Of a stretch of DNA of 64,000 nucleotides, positions 8,010 to 16,780 are shown piece by piece. Made by a program: the position numbers and the translations under genes. The DNA is from Paenibacillus chitinolyticus NBRC 15660. Lineage in GTDB: Bacteria; Bacillota; Bacilli; Paenibacillales; NBRC-103111. The notes under the pieces are model-generated. The model saw nothing but the letters and a program-made list of their open reading frames with translations, was not told the origin of the DNA and made no database searches. The stretch is taken from assembly GCF_000739915.1 (NCBI RefSeq), contig NZ_BBJT01000003.1, positions 806,001 to 870,000 on the forward strand, in the 5' to 3' direction. Positions within the stretch are counted from its first letter, which is position 1. Each line of letters opens with the position of its first letter.

Positions 8010-8840
8010 TTATTCTTTGTCGGATACGTCCGGACCTTTGACAAGCCCTTCAGGCCGTTCCGGCAGTTCCGGCACTTCTGGAAAATCCCAATCGTTCGGT
8101 TCCGATGACGCAAAGTCGTCCGGTTCCCGAATAGAGGCGGGCTTCTCACCGTCATTTTCCAAGAACGTCAAGTCCTCCCCGTTGTCCGCGGACAAACCGG
8201 CATTCCTTGTATCCAGCTCGTCCAGCAGCTCCCGTCCCAAATCTTCGAAAGTAAGCTGGTCGGTTTCGTCCCCGTTCAATTTGTCAAAAAGAAGCTTCGT
8301 CTCTTCCTCAAGATCGAAATCGCCCACAAAAGCCGGTGACTCCGGCAAATCGTCGATCGAACTGAGGCCGAAGTATTCCAGGAAAGGCTTCGACGTTCCG
8401 TATAAAATCGGCCGTCCGATCGCTTCCGCGCGCCCCGTTTCCACAATGAGCTCCTTCGCCATAAGCGTATGAAGGGCCCGTTCGGATTTGACCCCACGGA
8501 TTTCCTCGATCTCCACCCGTGTGATCGGCTGTTTGTAAGCGATGATAGACAACGTTTCAAGCGCGGCCTGCGATAAAGAGGAACGGGAAGGAGAATAGGC
8601 CAGCCGTTCGAAATAAGGCGCATGTTCCGGAACCGTCGTCATCTGGTAGGCACCGGCTACCCTCGTAATCTGAATGCCCCTGCCTCCGCGGCGCAGATCT
8701 TCCTGGAGCTCTTCGATAAGCTCGGTGACGATGTGCGCGTCCGTCTCCAGAATTTCGGCGAGCTGTTTCTTGTCCAGACCCTCGTCTCCCGCCACGAAAA
8801 GCAGTCCTTCAATAATCGATTTCATCTGTTGAAAGTCCAT
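8010..8840 (-). CDS. scpB: Segregation and condensation protein ScpB, long acidic tail
   Basis: Winged-helix kleisin-associated subunit of the SMC-ScpA-ScpB condensin, needed for chromosome compaction and segregation. The first ~180 residues match ScpB (KSIIEGLLFVAGDEGLDKKQ; AALETLSIIAYKQPITRVEIEEIRGV; GRPILYGTSKPFLEYFGL). The remaining ~95 residues are an Asp/Glu/Ser/Pro-rich, probably disordered tail; ScpB is usually about 190-200 residues. It overlaps the end of scpA by 32 bases, so translation is coupled. The tail could modulate SMC interactions, but nothing in the sequence shows how. Confidence 0.93.
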   Translation of the reverse strand: MDFQQMKSIIEGLLFVAGDEGLDKKQLAEILETDAHIVTELIEELQEDLRRGGRGIQITRVAGAYQMTTVPEHAPYFERLAYSPSRSSLSQAALETLSIIAYKQPITRVEIEEIRGVKSERALHTLMAKELIVETGRAEAIGRPILYGTSKPFLEYFGLSSIDDLPESPAFVGDFDLEEETKLLFDKLNGDETDQLTFEDLGRELLDELDTRNAGLSADNGEDLTFLENDGEKPASIREPDDFASSEPNDWDFPEVPELPERPEGLVKGPDVSDKE

Positions 8841-9591
8841 CCGTCAACTCTCCCTCTTTGGCCTGAATGACGATGTCTTCAAACAGCCGGTGCTGAAAGC
8901 ATTGAATCTTTTTCATCTTCATCAGTTCCAATATTGCCAAAAACGTGACCACGATTTCCTCGCGGCTGCACTGCTTTTCGAAAAGCTTCGAGAACAGGAG
9001 CCGTCCGCCTTTATTGCGCAGAAGCTCCACCAGATCCGTGATCCGGTCCTTAACGGATATTTCGTCCCGGCGGATTTTGGTGACCTGGTTGCGGTGCACC
9101 ATCTTTCGGAGCGTCCGCTGGAAGGCCAGCATCAAGTCATTGACGTCCAGCCCTTTAACGGGATTCTCCTGCACCTGGGGTACGTAGGGGGTCAAGTCCT
9201 CTGGCTCGCGCGTGAACACGAGGCTCCGCTCCACTTCCTTGTCGCGCAGCAGATCGGCAATCGCTTTGTACTTGCGGTATTCGATCAGCTTCTGCACGAG
9301 TTCGGCCCGAGGATCGAAGTCGTCCTCTTCGTAATAATCGAAGTCCAGATCGAGTACGGGAGGCTTCGGCAGCAGCATTTTGCTCTTGATCGCCAGCAAC
9401 GTGGCGGCCATGACCAGAAATTCGCTCGTCACTTCCAGCTCCAGCTCATGCATGGCCTGGACATATTCCATGTACTGCTCCGTAATGTCCTTGATCGGGA
9501 TATTGTAAATATCGACCTCGGACTTATCGATCAAGTGAAGCAGCAGGTCGAGCGGCCCTTCGAACGCTTCAAGTTTATACAGCATTTTCAT
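8809..9591 (-). CDS. scpA: Segregation and condensation protein ScpA (kleisin)
   Basis: Kleisin bridging the two SMC heads. The 260-residue product has the N-terminal YKLEAFEGPLDLLLHLIDKSEVDIYNIPI motif region, the central EFLVMAATLLAIKSKMLLP and the C-terminal winged-helix region (VVTFLAILELMKMKKI). GGGAGAG precedes the ATG. It follows ribH by about 100 bases on the same strand and overlaps scpB, matching the Bacillus rib-scpA-scpB neighbourhood. Confidence 0.95.
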   Translation of the reverse strand: MKMLYKLEAFEGPLDLLLHLIDKSEVDIYNIPIKDITEQYMEYVQAMHELELEVTSEFLVMAATLLAIKSKMLLPKPPVLDLDFDYYEEDDFDPRAELVQKLIEYRKYKAIADLLRDKEVERSLVFTREPEDLTPYVPQVQENPVKGLDVNDLMLAFQRTLRKMVHRNQVTKIRRDEISVKDRITDLVELLRNKGGRLLFSKLFEKQCSREEIVVTFLAILELMKMKKIQCFQHRLFEDIVIQAKEGELTDGLSTDEIDY

Positions 9592-9688
9592 GAATCTGCT
9601 CTCCCAAAAAAAGATCCCCGTCCTAAGTGGCCGGGGCTCCGAATCGCTTGCTAAGCGCTGTAGGGAGGCGCGAGCTTAAAAACCGCGG

Positions 9689-10159
9689 TCAGCCCTGCAG
9701 CTGCTTCGTAAGATTAGCCATTTCTATCGCGGTAACGGCGGCATCCCAGCCTTTGTTGCCCGCTTTCGTACCGGCCCGTTCAACCGCCTGTTCGATGGAG
9801 TCGGTCGTCAAGACTCCGAAAATAACCGGAACACCCGTTTTTAATGAAATGGCGGAAACGCCCTTGGCCACTTCGTTGCAAACATAATCAAAGTGAGGCG
9901 TAGAGCCGCGAATAACGGTTCCCAGCGTAATGACGGCGTCGTATTTGCCGGTTTCCGCCAGTTTTTGTGCAATCAGAGGAATTTCGAATGCGCCCGGTAC
10001 CCAGGCGACTTCGACTTCGGTATCTTCCACTCCGTGGCGCTTCAGCGCGTCGAGCGCTCCGCCCAGCAGCTTGGACGTAATGAATTCATTGAAACGGCCC
10101 ACAACGATGCCGTATCTTTGTCCTTGGGAAATCAGATGACCTTCATAATTTTTTACCAC
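9689..10159 (-). CDS. ribH: 6,7-dimethyl-8-ribityllumazine synthase
   Basis: Penultimate enzyme of riboflavin synthesis: condenses 5-amino-6-ribitylaminouracil with dihydroxybutanone phosphate. The 156-residue protein has the family signatures [22 protein letters not shown] and [14 protein letters not shown] (catalytic histidine in PHFDYV), plus [19 protein letters not shown] near the C-terminus. Normal length. Last gene of ribD-ribE-ribBA-ribH; ribT is not present after it. Confidence 0.97.
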   Translation of the reverse strand: MVKNYEGHLISQGQRYGIVVGRFNEFITSKLLGGALDALKRHGVEDTEVEVAWVPGAFEIPLIAQKLAETGKYDAVITLGTVIRGSTPHFDYVCNEVAKGVSAISLKTGVPVIFGVLTTDSIEQAVERAGTKAGNKGWDAAVTAIEMANLTKQLQG

Positions 10160-10225
10160 AATAACCGACTCCTTCTAGTATACAAATTGATGACGCAGAT
10201 AAAAAGAGATTTTTAGAAAAAAGCA

Positions 10226-11449
10226 TCAGTTTGGATCAAATTGGAGCAAATGACCGAGCTTTTCCTGCTTGGTATGCAGATATCTGGCATTATCTTCATT
10301 ATGCGGCATCTGGATCGCGACTCTTTCGACGACCTCCAGTCCATAGCCTTCCAAACCTTTGATCTTGCGAGGATTGTTCGTAAGCAGGCGAATTTGACGG
10401 ATTCCAAGATCTTTCAGAATCTGGGCCCCTACTCCGTAGTCGCGCAGATCGGGAGCGAATCCCAGCTTCACGTTCGCTTCGACCGTATCGAGGCCTTCTT
10501 CCTGCAGGACGTAAGCCTTAAGCTTGTTGATAAGTCCGATGCCGCGCCCTTCCTGGCGCATATAAAGCAGCACGCCCGCTCCCGCGTCGTTTATCTGCTG
10601 CAGAGCGGCAGCAAGCTGGGGACCGCAGTCGCAGCGGTGGGAGTGGAACACATCCCCCGTCAGACACTCGGAATGTACACGCACCAGCGTCGGGACCGAG
10701 GCGTCTATCTCCCCTTTGACAAGCGCGACATGCTCCTTCTCATCCAACTGGTTTGTATACGCGATGGCCTGGAACGTGCCGAAATCCGTCGGCAGCTTCG
10801 CCTCCACTTCGCGTTTGACCAGGTTCTCCTTTTCGCTGCGGTAATGGATAAGGTCTTTGATCGTAATGATCTTCAGCCCGTGAGTGCGGGCGACTTCCAT
10901 CAGATCCGGAACCCGCGCCATCGTCCCGTCTTCCTTGATCACCTCGCAAATAACCGCCGCGGGATACGAACCGCTCATGCGGGCCAGGTCGACGGCCGCC
11001 TCCGTATGGCCCGCGCGGCGCAGGACGCCGCCTTTTTTCGCAATGAGAGGAAATATGTGCCCCGGCCTGCGGAAATGAAGCGGCTTCGCTTCCGGATCAA
11101 TGAGAGCCCGGATCGTCAGGGAGCGCTCGTGGGCGGATATCCCCGTCGTCGTCTCCGCATGATCGACAGACACTGTAAAAGCCGTCCCGTGATAATCGGT
11201 ATTCCGGGATACCATGGGAGGCAGGTCCAGTTCCTGCGCCCGTTCCTCCGTGATCGGGGCGCAGACGAGTCCGCGGCCTTCCTTGATCATGAAATTGATA
11301 ACCTCGGGCGTCGTTTTGTCGGCCAGAGCGATAAAATCGCCTTCGTTCTCGCGGTCCTCGTCGTCCACGACAATAATGATTTTCCCTGCGGCCAGGTCGT
11401 TGACCGCTTCTTCGATCGAATGAAACGAATAGGTTTCTGTCTCTGTCAT
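10226..11449 (-). CDS. ribBA: Bifunctional DHBP synthase / GTP cyclohydrolase II
   Basis: Two-domain enzyme supplying both precursors of riboflavin. Residues 1-205 are 3,4-dihydroxy-2-butanone-4-phosphate synthase ([11 protein letters not shown], and [15 protein letters not shown]), residues 210-400 are GTP cyclohydrolase II with the zinc ligands in the segment [17 protein letters not shown] and the substrate-binding [12 protein letters not shown]. At 407 residues it has the usual fused length and all signature residues, so both activities are expected. Confidence 0.97.
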   Translation of the reverse strand: MTETETYSFHSIEEAVNDLAAGKIIIVVDDEDRENEGDFIALADKTTPEVINFMIKEGRGLVCAPITEERAQELDLPPMVSRNTDYHGTAFTVSVDHAETTTGISAHERSLTIRALIDPEAKPLHFRRPGHIFPLIAKKGGVLRRAGHTEAAVDLARMSGSYPAAVICEVIKEDGTMARVPDLMEVARTHGLKIITIKDLIHYRSEKENLVKREVEAKLPTDFGTFQAIAYTNQLDEKEHVALVKGEIDASVPTLVRVHSECLTGDVFHSHRCDCGPQLAAALQQINDAGAGVLLYMRQEGRGIGLINKLKAYVLQEEGLDTVEANVKLGFAPDLRDYGVGAQILKDLGIRQIRLLTNNPRKIKGLEGYGLEVVERVAIQMPHNEDNARYLHTKQEKLGHLLQFDPN

Positions 11450-11488
11450 TGTGTTCCCTCCTTCAAAAAAATATCGTCCGGCTTGCCG

Positions 11489-12157
11489 TCAGAAAAATCC
11501 GTTCTCCGCCAGAAACTTCTCGGTCAGCCCGCCCTGCCCGGCGCGGGAAGGAGTCCTCCCGCCCGAACCTGTGCGGAGCAGCTTTTCTATATATTTCCCA
11601 AGCACGTCGCATTCGATATTCACGCTGTCACCGGGTTGTTTGTCCTGCAGAATCGTTTGGGACAGGGTGTGCGGAATGATCGAAACGGCAAACGCGCTGT
11701 CAGTCACGTCTATAAGTGTAAGCGAGATTCCATCGATCGTGATGGAACCGCCCGCGATCATGTAGCGGAGGATAGCATCGTCGTCCGGCTCCAGCCGGTA
11801 GACGACCGCATTCTCCTCGGGAGTTCTCGCCCGGATTCGGGCGGTCCCGTCCACGTGGCCCTGCACGAGATGGCCGCCGAAACGGCCGTTCGCCGGCATC
11901 GCCCGTTCCAGGTTGACGCGCGCTCCCGTCTGAAGCGAGGCCAGGTTCGTTTTGCGGTACGTCTCCGGCATGACATCGACGGAAAAGGTCTCCTTGTCAT
12001 AGGCGACGACGGTCAGACAGACGCCGTTGACGGCTATACTGTCGCCGAGCTTTACATCTTCCAGCACCAGGCCGGCGCCGAGGGTCAGGACCATCGCCTG
12101 GCCCTGCTTGTGTATGCGGCGCATCACGCCGATTTCTTCGATTAATCCGGTAAACAT
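11489..12157 (-). CDS. ribE: Riboflavin synthase alpha chain
   Basis: Dismutates two molecules of dimethylribityllumazine to riboflavin. The ATG at 12157 (AAGGAGG seven bases upstream) starts the invariant MFTGLIEEIG; two lumazine-binding repeats follow, the second beginning near GGHLVQGHVDG, with the VNGVCLTV and IDGISLTL strands. 222 residues, about the usual length. It overlaps ribD by 16 bases, implying coupled translation. Older naming calls this gene ribB or ribC. Confidence 0.96.
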   Translation of the reverse strand: MFTGLIEEIGVMRRIHKQGQAMVLTLGAGLVLEDVKLGDSIAVNGVCLTVVAYDKETFSVDVMPETYRKTNLASLQTGARVNLERAMPANGRFGGHLVQGHVDGTARIRARTPEENAVVYRLEPDDDAILRYMIAGGSITIDGISLTLIDVTDSAFAVSIIPHTLSQTILQDKQPGDSVNIECDVLGKYIEKLLRTGSGGRTPSRAGQGGLTEKFLAENGFF

Positions 12158-13281
12158 GATGAAGCCTCCTTCTCGGCGTACTGCGGGTAACCCGTGAGAC
12201 AGACGTCTTCGCCGACGGTCTCGACGGTCATCCGCGCCAGCCGGATCGCCTCGCTCATGCGGCCGAATCCGGCGAACGCCGCGTTGTCCGGCGCCTCCGG
12301 CCCGCCGCCGATCCATTTCGGGGCGAAAAACAGCACCGCCTTGTCCACCAGGCGGTTCTCCAGCATCGCCCCGCTGAGCCGTCCTCCGCCTTCCAGGAGG
12401 ACGGAGGGCACCTCCCGCTCGCCCAGCAGCCGCATCGCGAGCGGAAGATCGACGTGCGGGCCGCTGCCGCACGCCAGCACTTCGGCGCCGAGGGCTTCAA
12501 GCGCTTCGCGCTTGGCGGGATCGGCGCCGTCGGTGGTCAGGATGAGCGTCGGCCGCTCATCCTGCTGCCGCAGCACCCGCGCGGACAGCGGCGTCCGGAG
12601 CTGCGAATCGACTACGATTCGCAGCGGGTGGAGCGCCGGCACGGACAGCCGGGTGGTCAGCTCGGGATCATCGGCAAGCACAGTGCCGATGCCGACCATG
12701 ATCGCGGCGTGGCGGTGCCGCATCGCGTGGACGAGCTCGCGGGCGGGCGCGCCGGTGATCCACTTGCTGTCGCCGGTTTTGGCGGCGATCTTGCCGTCGA
12801 GCGTGCTCGCGGATTTCATCGTGACGAAGGGCAGGCGCGTCACGATGAACTTGCCGAACGCCTCGTTCAAGGCGTTCGCCTCGTCCGCGAGCAGACCGGC
12901 TTCCACGTCGATGCCCCGGCTCCGCAGTCTCGCGATTCCCGATCCCGCCACAAGCGGGTTCGGGTCTACGGATGCGACGACGACCCGGCGGATGCCGCTC
13001 TCGATGAGCCGGTCGCTGCACGGGGGCGTCTTGCCGTAATGGCTGCACGGCTCCAGCGTGACGTAAGCCGTGGCGCCTTCGGCTTCGCGGCCGGCCATCT
13101 GCAGCGCGAGCACTTCCGCGTGGCCCTCGCCCCGCTTCAAATGGGCGCCCATGCCGACAATGCGGCCGTCCTTGACGACGACGCAGCCGACGACGGGATT
13201 GATGCCCGTCTGTCCGAGCGCCGCCTGGGCCATTTGCAGCGCCAAGCGCATGTAAGTTTCGTCCTGCAGAGGGTGAAGCAT
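12142..13281 (-). CDS. ribD: Bifunctional deaminase / 5-amino-6-(5-phosphoribosylamino)uracil reductase
   Basis: Deaminates and then reduces the pyrimidine intermediate made by RibBA. N-terminal deaminase domain carries the zinc site H-A-E (GEGHAEVLAL) and P-C-x(n)-C (TLEPCSHYGKTPPCSD); C-terminal reductase domain includes MKSASTLDGKIAAKTGDSKWI and VLLEGGGRLSGAML. ATG at 13281 has AAAGGAG upstream and gives 379 residues; a longer in-frame extension to 13338 lacks a site. First gene of the operon, about 600 bases downstream of the FMN aptamer. Confidence 0.96.
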   Translation of the reverse strand: MLHPLQDETYMRLALQMAQAALGQTGINPVVGCVVVKDGRIVGMGAHLKRGEGHAEVLALQMAGREAEGATAYVTLEPCSHYGKTPPCSDRLIESGIRRVVVASVDPNPLVAGSGIARLRSRGIDVEAGLLADEANALNEAFGKFIVTRLPFVTMKSASTLDGKIAAKTGDSKWITGAPARELVHAMRHRHAAIMVGIGTVLADDPELTTRLSVPALHPLRIVVDSQLRTPLSARVLRQQDERPTLILTTDGADPAKREALEALGAEVLACGSGPHVDLPLAMRLLGEREVPSVLLEGGGRLSGAMLENRLVDKAVLFFAPKWIGGGPEAPDNAAFAGFGRMSEAIRLARMTVETVGEDVCLTGYPQYAEKEASSCLPD

Positions 13282-13360
13282 GAGCGGTCTCCTTTCTTTC
13301 AGGGAGGGGCCCAAGACAGGTTCTTCTTGTGTAAGCATCCGTCAAGTTTGCCGGCTTTGG

Positions 13361-13445
13361 CGTCCTAACGTCCTGGCATCTTGATGCCGCACTCGTCCTA
13401 ACGTCCTTACCTCTTGGCGTTATGATGTCCTGTTATGATGCCCTG
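13361..13445. repeat. Short direct repeats in the rib leader
   Basis: CGTCCTAACGTCCT occurs at 13361-13374 and again at 13394-13407; TTATGATGYCCTG occurs at 13420-13432 and 13433-13445. They lie in the untranslated stretch between the second terminator and ribD. Function unknown. Confidence 0.7.
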
Positions 13446-13513
13446 TCGTCCTGTCCCAGCCGTCTTGTCGCCTGTTTCTAGTCTCTCCCGTTTCGGCCAA
13501 AATGTTGAACCTG

Positions 13514-13543
13514 AAAAAGCCCCTGTCCGTTTCGGACAAGGGC
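13514..13543 (-). terminator. Second intrinsic terminator in the ribD leader
   Basis: Minus strand: GCCCTTGTCCG, loop AAA, CGGACAGGGGC, then TTTTT. The stem is near perfect and lies about 230 bases upstream of ribD, well downstream of the aptamer. Either it is a second control point or the leader contains the end of a separate short transcript. Confidence 0.75.
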
Positions 13544-13825
13544 GGTTGGTTGGAATAGCAAGAACGCGCGTGAAGCCAGTCTGCGGGTACGGGAAAGTAC
13601 CTCCGACCCCTCAATGAGGACGGATACGGGATTCTCCGGCAGGTATGCCAAAGAAACATGCTGTTACCGGACATTCGGATCTTGCTTGCAGAAAGGACGT
13701 TATCGGAAATAACGGCAGTGGAAAGATGCATAAGTTAAGGCCGCGACGGCTCACCGTCCGGTCTCGTCTCTGCAAATGAACTTCAGAGCACAAATAAGCC
13801 GGCCAAACCAGGCCGCGTATGTACC

Positions 13826-13862
13826 TAAAAAAGCCCTTTCTGCGCGAATGCAGGTAAAGCTG
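13826..13862 (-). terminator. Expression-platform terminator of the FMN riboswitch
   Basis: Minus strand: AGCTTT and CTGC pair with GCAG and AGGGCT, followed by TTTTTT, starting about 25 bases after the aptamer ends. Its position is that of the FMN-dependent terminator of Firmicute rib leaders. I did not fold the alternative antiterminator. Confidence 0.65.
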
Positions 13863-13887
13863 CGTATGCAGACTGAATCGTTTCGTT

Positions 13888-14062
13888 CTCCTTCTCCCAT
13901 CCAGACTTTAACTGTCGGTCTCGGACTTTCACCAAGTCAGCCGGTTGTCCTGCGTTCGAGCGCTTAAAAACAGACAAACCGGGTCACGGACTGAGCTGCA
14001 GACCAGATAACCGGTACTGCGGCAACACCGCCGGTAGGGACTTTCACCCCGCCCCGAAGGAT
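13888..14062 (-). promoter_or_regulatory. FMN riboswitch (RFN element)
   Basis: The minus strand shows the conserved RFN blocks in order: CTTCGGGGCGGGGTGAAAGT, CCCTACCGGCGGTG, then the variable arm, then TTGGTGAAAGTCCGAGACCG, CCGACAGTTAAAGTCTGGAT and GGGAGAAGGA. The six-stem aptamer binds FMN and switches off the riboflavin operon downstream. The match to the consensus is essentially complete. Confidence 0.96.
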
Positions 14063-14091
14063 TGATTCAATCTTATTCGATTGTTGACTGA

Positions 14092-14120
14092 ATAGTACCA
14101 CTGTCATTTCCAAATTGCAA
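14092..14120 (-). promoter_or_regulatory. Likely promoter of the riboflavin leader
   Basis: Minus strand TTGCAA, 17 bases, TACTAT, with transcription expected to start about 20 bases before the first conserved aptamer base. Weak at both hexamers; location is the main support. Confidence 0.45.
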
Positions 14121-14391
14121 GTGTCAAATTGACTAGTCCGGTCGGAAAACAGTATAAGCAGGGCCAAATCGGGGAAAGGCTGGATAAGGTCTGTCATTGG
14201 GATGTCATGCGAAACGAATGCGTAATAAACGCGGAATGAACGCGGAACGGGTCTCAAATGAAGGAAAGATATGTGCCCCACCTAAATGGAGATGACAGCG
14301 AGGGACAGAAGGGTATTCAGCCATCCCGATACTCAAGCTAGTACCGGGAAAACCCGGACGATCGTCTTATACGAAAGGGAAGCCAAAATAG

Positions 14392-14655
14392 ATGAAAAGG
14401 AACTCAGACTTTTCCCGAAAGGGCCTAAAGACGGCCAAAAATACGGCGGCTGTCGGCCTCGCAAACCTCTATCCTTGCAAATCTGACGCGATTCCCGTTA
14501 TTGTGCGCGGCCATGTACTCGATGAAGGATTGGCAGTCAGCAAATGGGATAAAGCGCGCCTCTGGGACGAACTCGATAAAGCCGGTGTAGATTCCCTGCT
14601 GGACGTTGCGTACGCGGAAATACGCCGCGATGCCCTGATCCTGAAAAGCCCCTGA
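14392..14655 (+). CDS. Small protein resembling the C-terminal domain of DUF421/YetF proteins; possible remnant
   Basis: An 87-residue frame directly preceded by an in-frame TAG, so it cannot begin further upstream. Residues 34-87 (IPVIVRGHVLDEGLAV, then WDELDKAGVDSLLDVAYAEI) resemble the soluble C-terminal domain of YetF-type membrane proteins (DUF421). The N-terminal 33 residues are basic and carry none of the three membrane helices expected of the family. The ribosome site (AAAGGGAAG) is mediocre. Its stop codon lies inside the shared terminator hairpin. Either a stand-alone domain protein or the tail of a decayed gene; the family match is by eye. Confidence 0.5.
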   Translation: MKRNSDFSRKGLKTAKNTAAVGLANLYPCKSDAIPVIVRGHVLDEGLAVSKWDKARLWDELDKAGVDSLLDVAYAEIRRDALILKSP

Positions 14656-14692
14656 CCAGCCGCTTGTTACAGCAGTTGTCCAGGGGCTTTTT
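14644..14692. terminator. Bidirectional terminator between the DUF421-like frame and ppiB
   Basis: AAAAGCCCCTG at 14644-14654 pairs with CAGGGGCTTTTT at 14681-14692 across a 26-base loop, between convergent genes. Confidence 0.8.
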
Positions 14693-14703
14693 GGGGGAGG
14701 CCA

Positions 14704-15135
14704 TTAAACTTCTACGATTTCAACTTTCTCCATCGTGTCGCGGCCTTTGAATGCGTCCACATATTCCATACCTTTGGTTACTTTGCCGAAAACCGTGTGC
14801 TGGCCGTCAAGATGCGGCTGCGGCTGGTAGCAGATGTAGAACTGGCTGCCACCTGTATTGCGGCCGGCGTGTGCCATAGCAAGCGTGCCGCGCTCATGCT
14901 TGTTCGGGTTGATTTCGCAGTCGATCGTGTATCCGGGACCGCCGGTGCCGGTGCCTTGAGGGCAGCCGCCTTGGGCTACGAAGCCCGGGATAACGCGGTG
15001 GAAATTAAGTCCGTTGTAGAAACCGGAATTAGCCAGTTTCTCGAAGTTTGCCACCGTGTTCGGGGCATCCTTTTCAAAGAGGTCGATCAGCACTTCGCCG
15101 CCGCCTGCCATTGTGATTTTCGCTTGTTTTGCCAT
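14704..15135 (-). CDS. ppiB: Peptidyl-prolyl cis-trans isomerase, cyclophilin type
   Basis: Cytoplasmic cyclophilin that speeds proline isomerisation during folding. The 143-residue protein carries the core motifs [20 protein letters not shown] and [20 protein letters not shown], including the catalytic Arg in FHRV. The ATG at 15135 lies eight bases after AAGGAGAG; the GTG three codons before it sits inside that site. It stands between lysA and the rib operon as in B. subtilis. Confidence 0.96.
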   Translation of the reverse strand: MAKQAKITMAGGGEVLIDLFEKDAPNTVANFEKLANSGFYNGLNFHRVIPGFVAQGGCPQGTGTGGPGYTIDCEINPNKHERGTLAMAHAGRNTGGSQFYICYQPQPHLDGQHTVFGKVTKGMEYVDAFKGRDTMEKVEIVEV

Positions 15136-15242
15136 GTGGGACACTCTCCTTTTATGTATCGGTTGCTGCTTAGATTGCGGGGTTCATGATTGTGAAAGCA
15201 ATCACTCTCATTGTACTCCATATTGGATGGATGTACAAATAA

Positions 15243-15270
15243 ACAAGCCGGAGGCAGCCCTCCGGCTTGT
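15243..15270 (-). terminator. Terminator after lysA
   Basis: Perfect 12-bp hairpin ACAAGCCGGAGG / CCTCCGGCTTGT with a four-base loop, then TTATTTG on the minus strand, 37 bases after the lysA stop. Confidence 0.75.
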
Positions 15271-15306
15271 CAGCCGTTTCCGGGAAATCATCCTGAAACT
15301 CTGAAA

Positions 15307-16638
15307 TCAGCGGACCGACTGAATTTGTTTCATCCGTTCCGGCACGACATCGTTGCGGACCAGATCTTCGTACGTTTCGCGTTTGACCGCCATGTCGGCC
15401 ATTCCGTCTTTTACGAAAACGACGGCGGGTCTGCGAATCCGGTTGTAGTTGCTGGCCATGGAGTAATTGTACGCTCCCGTACTGGCAACGGCCAGTATAT
15501 CTCCCGTCTGCACGAGAGGAAGCTCCACGTCCCAGATCAGCATATCGCCGCTTTCGCAGCACTTGCCCGCGATGGAGACCGTTTCCTGAGACGGTTCCGA
15601 AGCCCGGTTCGCCAGCATCGCTTCGTACTGGGACTGGTATAGGGCCGGACGTGGATTATCCGTCATGCCCCCGTCAACGGAAACATATTTGCGAACGCCC
15701 GGAATATCCTTGTGCGTTCCTACGGTGTACAAAGTCGTTCCGGCATCGCCGACGATACTCCGGCCGGGTTCGATCCAGATCTCCGGCATTGGATAAGAAA
15801 CGGCCTCGAAGCGGGTTTTGACCGCTTCCGCGATCGCTTCGACATAGGTCGACATCGGCAGAGGCGTGTCGCCTTCCACATAGCGGATTCCGAAGCCGCC
15901 GCCCAGATTGATGACCGAGAAAACCACGTTCAGTTCATCCCGTACCTGCGAGGCGAACTGGGCCACCTTCTCGGCTGCCACCCGGAAACCTTCGACCTCG
16001 AAAATTTGCGATCCGATATGGGAATGAACGCCGAGCAGAAGCAGATGATTCGCCGCGGCGGATTCTTGGACCGCTTCGAAAGCGGCCCCGTTCCCAAGGT
16101 CGAATCCGAATTTCGAATCGATTTGGCCGGTGGAAATATATTCGTGCGTATGGGCTTCGACGCCCGGTGTTATTCTCAGCAGAATCGGTACGCGCTTGCC
16201 TTTCGAGCCCGCAATCGCATCCAGCATGCGGAGCTCCGTGAAATTGTCGACCACGAAACAGCCGATTCCGGCGTCAAGCGCCATTTCGATCTCGGCCGGC
16301 GTTTTGTTGTTGCCGTGGAAGTGAATGCGCTCGGGAGGAAAACCCGCCTGCAGCGCCGTAAACAATTCCCCGTCGGATACGACATCCAAGGATAGTCCTT
16401 CTTCAGCTATGATGCGGCACATCGCCATGACACAGAACGCTTTGCTTGCGTAAGCAACCTGAAATTTTAACCCGGACGCCTGAAAAGCATCGACAAACTC
16501 GCGGCAGCGTCTGCGAACGAGCGCCTCATCCACAACATATAACGGTGTTCCATAGCGGGCGGCCAGTTCCGTGGTATCCACACCGCCGACTTCCAAATGG
16601 CCTAGAGCATTAACTCGGCTTGTTCCATGAAGATGCAT
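15307..16638 (-). CDS. lysA: Diaminopimelate decarboxylase
   Basis: PLP-dependent last step of lysine synthesis, fold-type III. The 443-residue protein has the PLP lysine in QVAYASKAFC, HFHGNNKT, GVHSHIGSQI, LGGGFGI and the C-terminal GKCCESGD segment holding the catalytic cysteine, with GAYNYSMASNYN near the end. ATG at 16638 has GAGGGG upstream; a longer frame from 16671 lacks a site. It follows spoVAF as in B. subtilis, consistent with a link between DAP/dipicolinate metabolism and spore formation. Confidence 0.97.
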   Translation of the reverse strand: MHLHGTSRVNALGHLEVGGVDTTELAARYGTPLYVVDEALVRRRCREFVDAFQASGLKFQVAYASKAFCVMAMCRIIAEEGLSLDVVSDGELFTALQAGFPPERIHFHGNNKTPAEIEMALDAGIGCFVVDNFTELRMLDAIAGSKGKRVPILLRITPGVEAHTHEYISTGQIDSKFGFDLGNGAAFEAVQESAAANHLLLLGVHSHIGSQIFEVEGFRVAAEKVAQFASQVRDELNVVFSVINLGGGFGIRYVEGDTPLPMSTYVEAIAEAVKTRFEAVSYPMPEIWIEPGRSIVGDAGTTLYTVGTHKDIPGVRKYVSVDGGMTDNPRPALYQSQYEAMLANRASEPSQETVSIAGKCCESGDMLIWDVELPLVQTGDILAVASTGAYNYSMASNYNRIRRPAVVFVKDGMADMAVKRETYEDLVRNDVVPERMKQIQSVR

Positions 16639-16780
16639 CGTCCGTTTCCCCTCTTCGTTATCCGTATCCATGACTGCTTCCGTCTTGTTTCTCTATTACA
16701 TTATTAACTAAAGTAACACAATGTCACTTAGCTGACAATACAACTTTCGCAGAAGGAGACAAGCCGGATAGGACGCGCTG

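Noticed and set aside
10241-12145. 634-codon open frame on the plus strand opposite ribBA and ribE
   Set aside because: It is the antisense shadow of two certain enzymes; high-GC third positions keep it open. No family pattern and no ribosome site.
13420-13731. 103-codon minus-strand frame in the rib leader
   Set aside because: Runs through a strong intrinsic terminator, has no ribosome site and no recognisable protein pattern.
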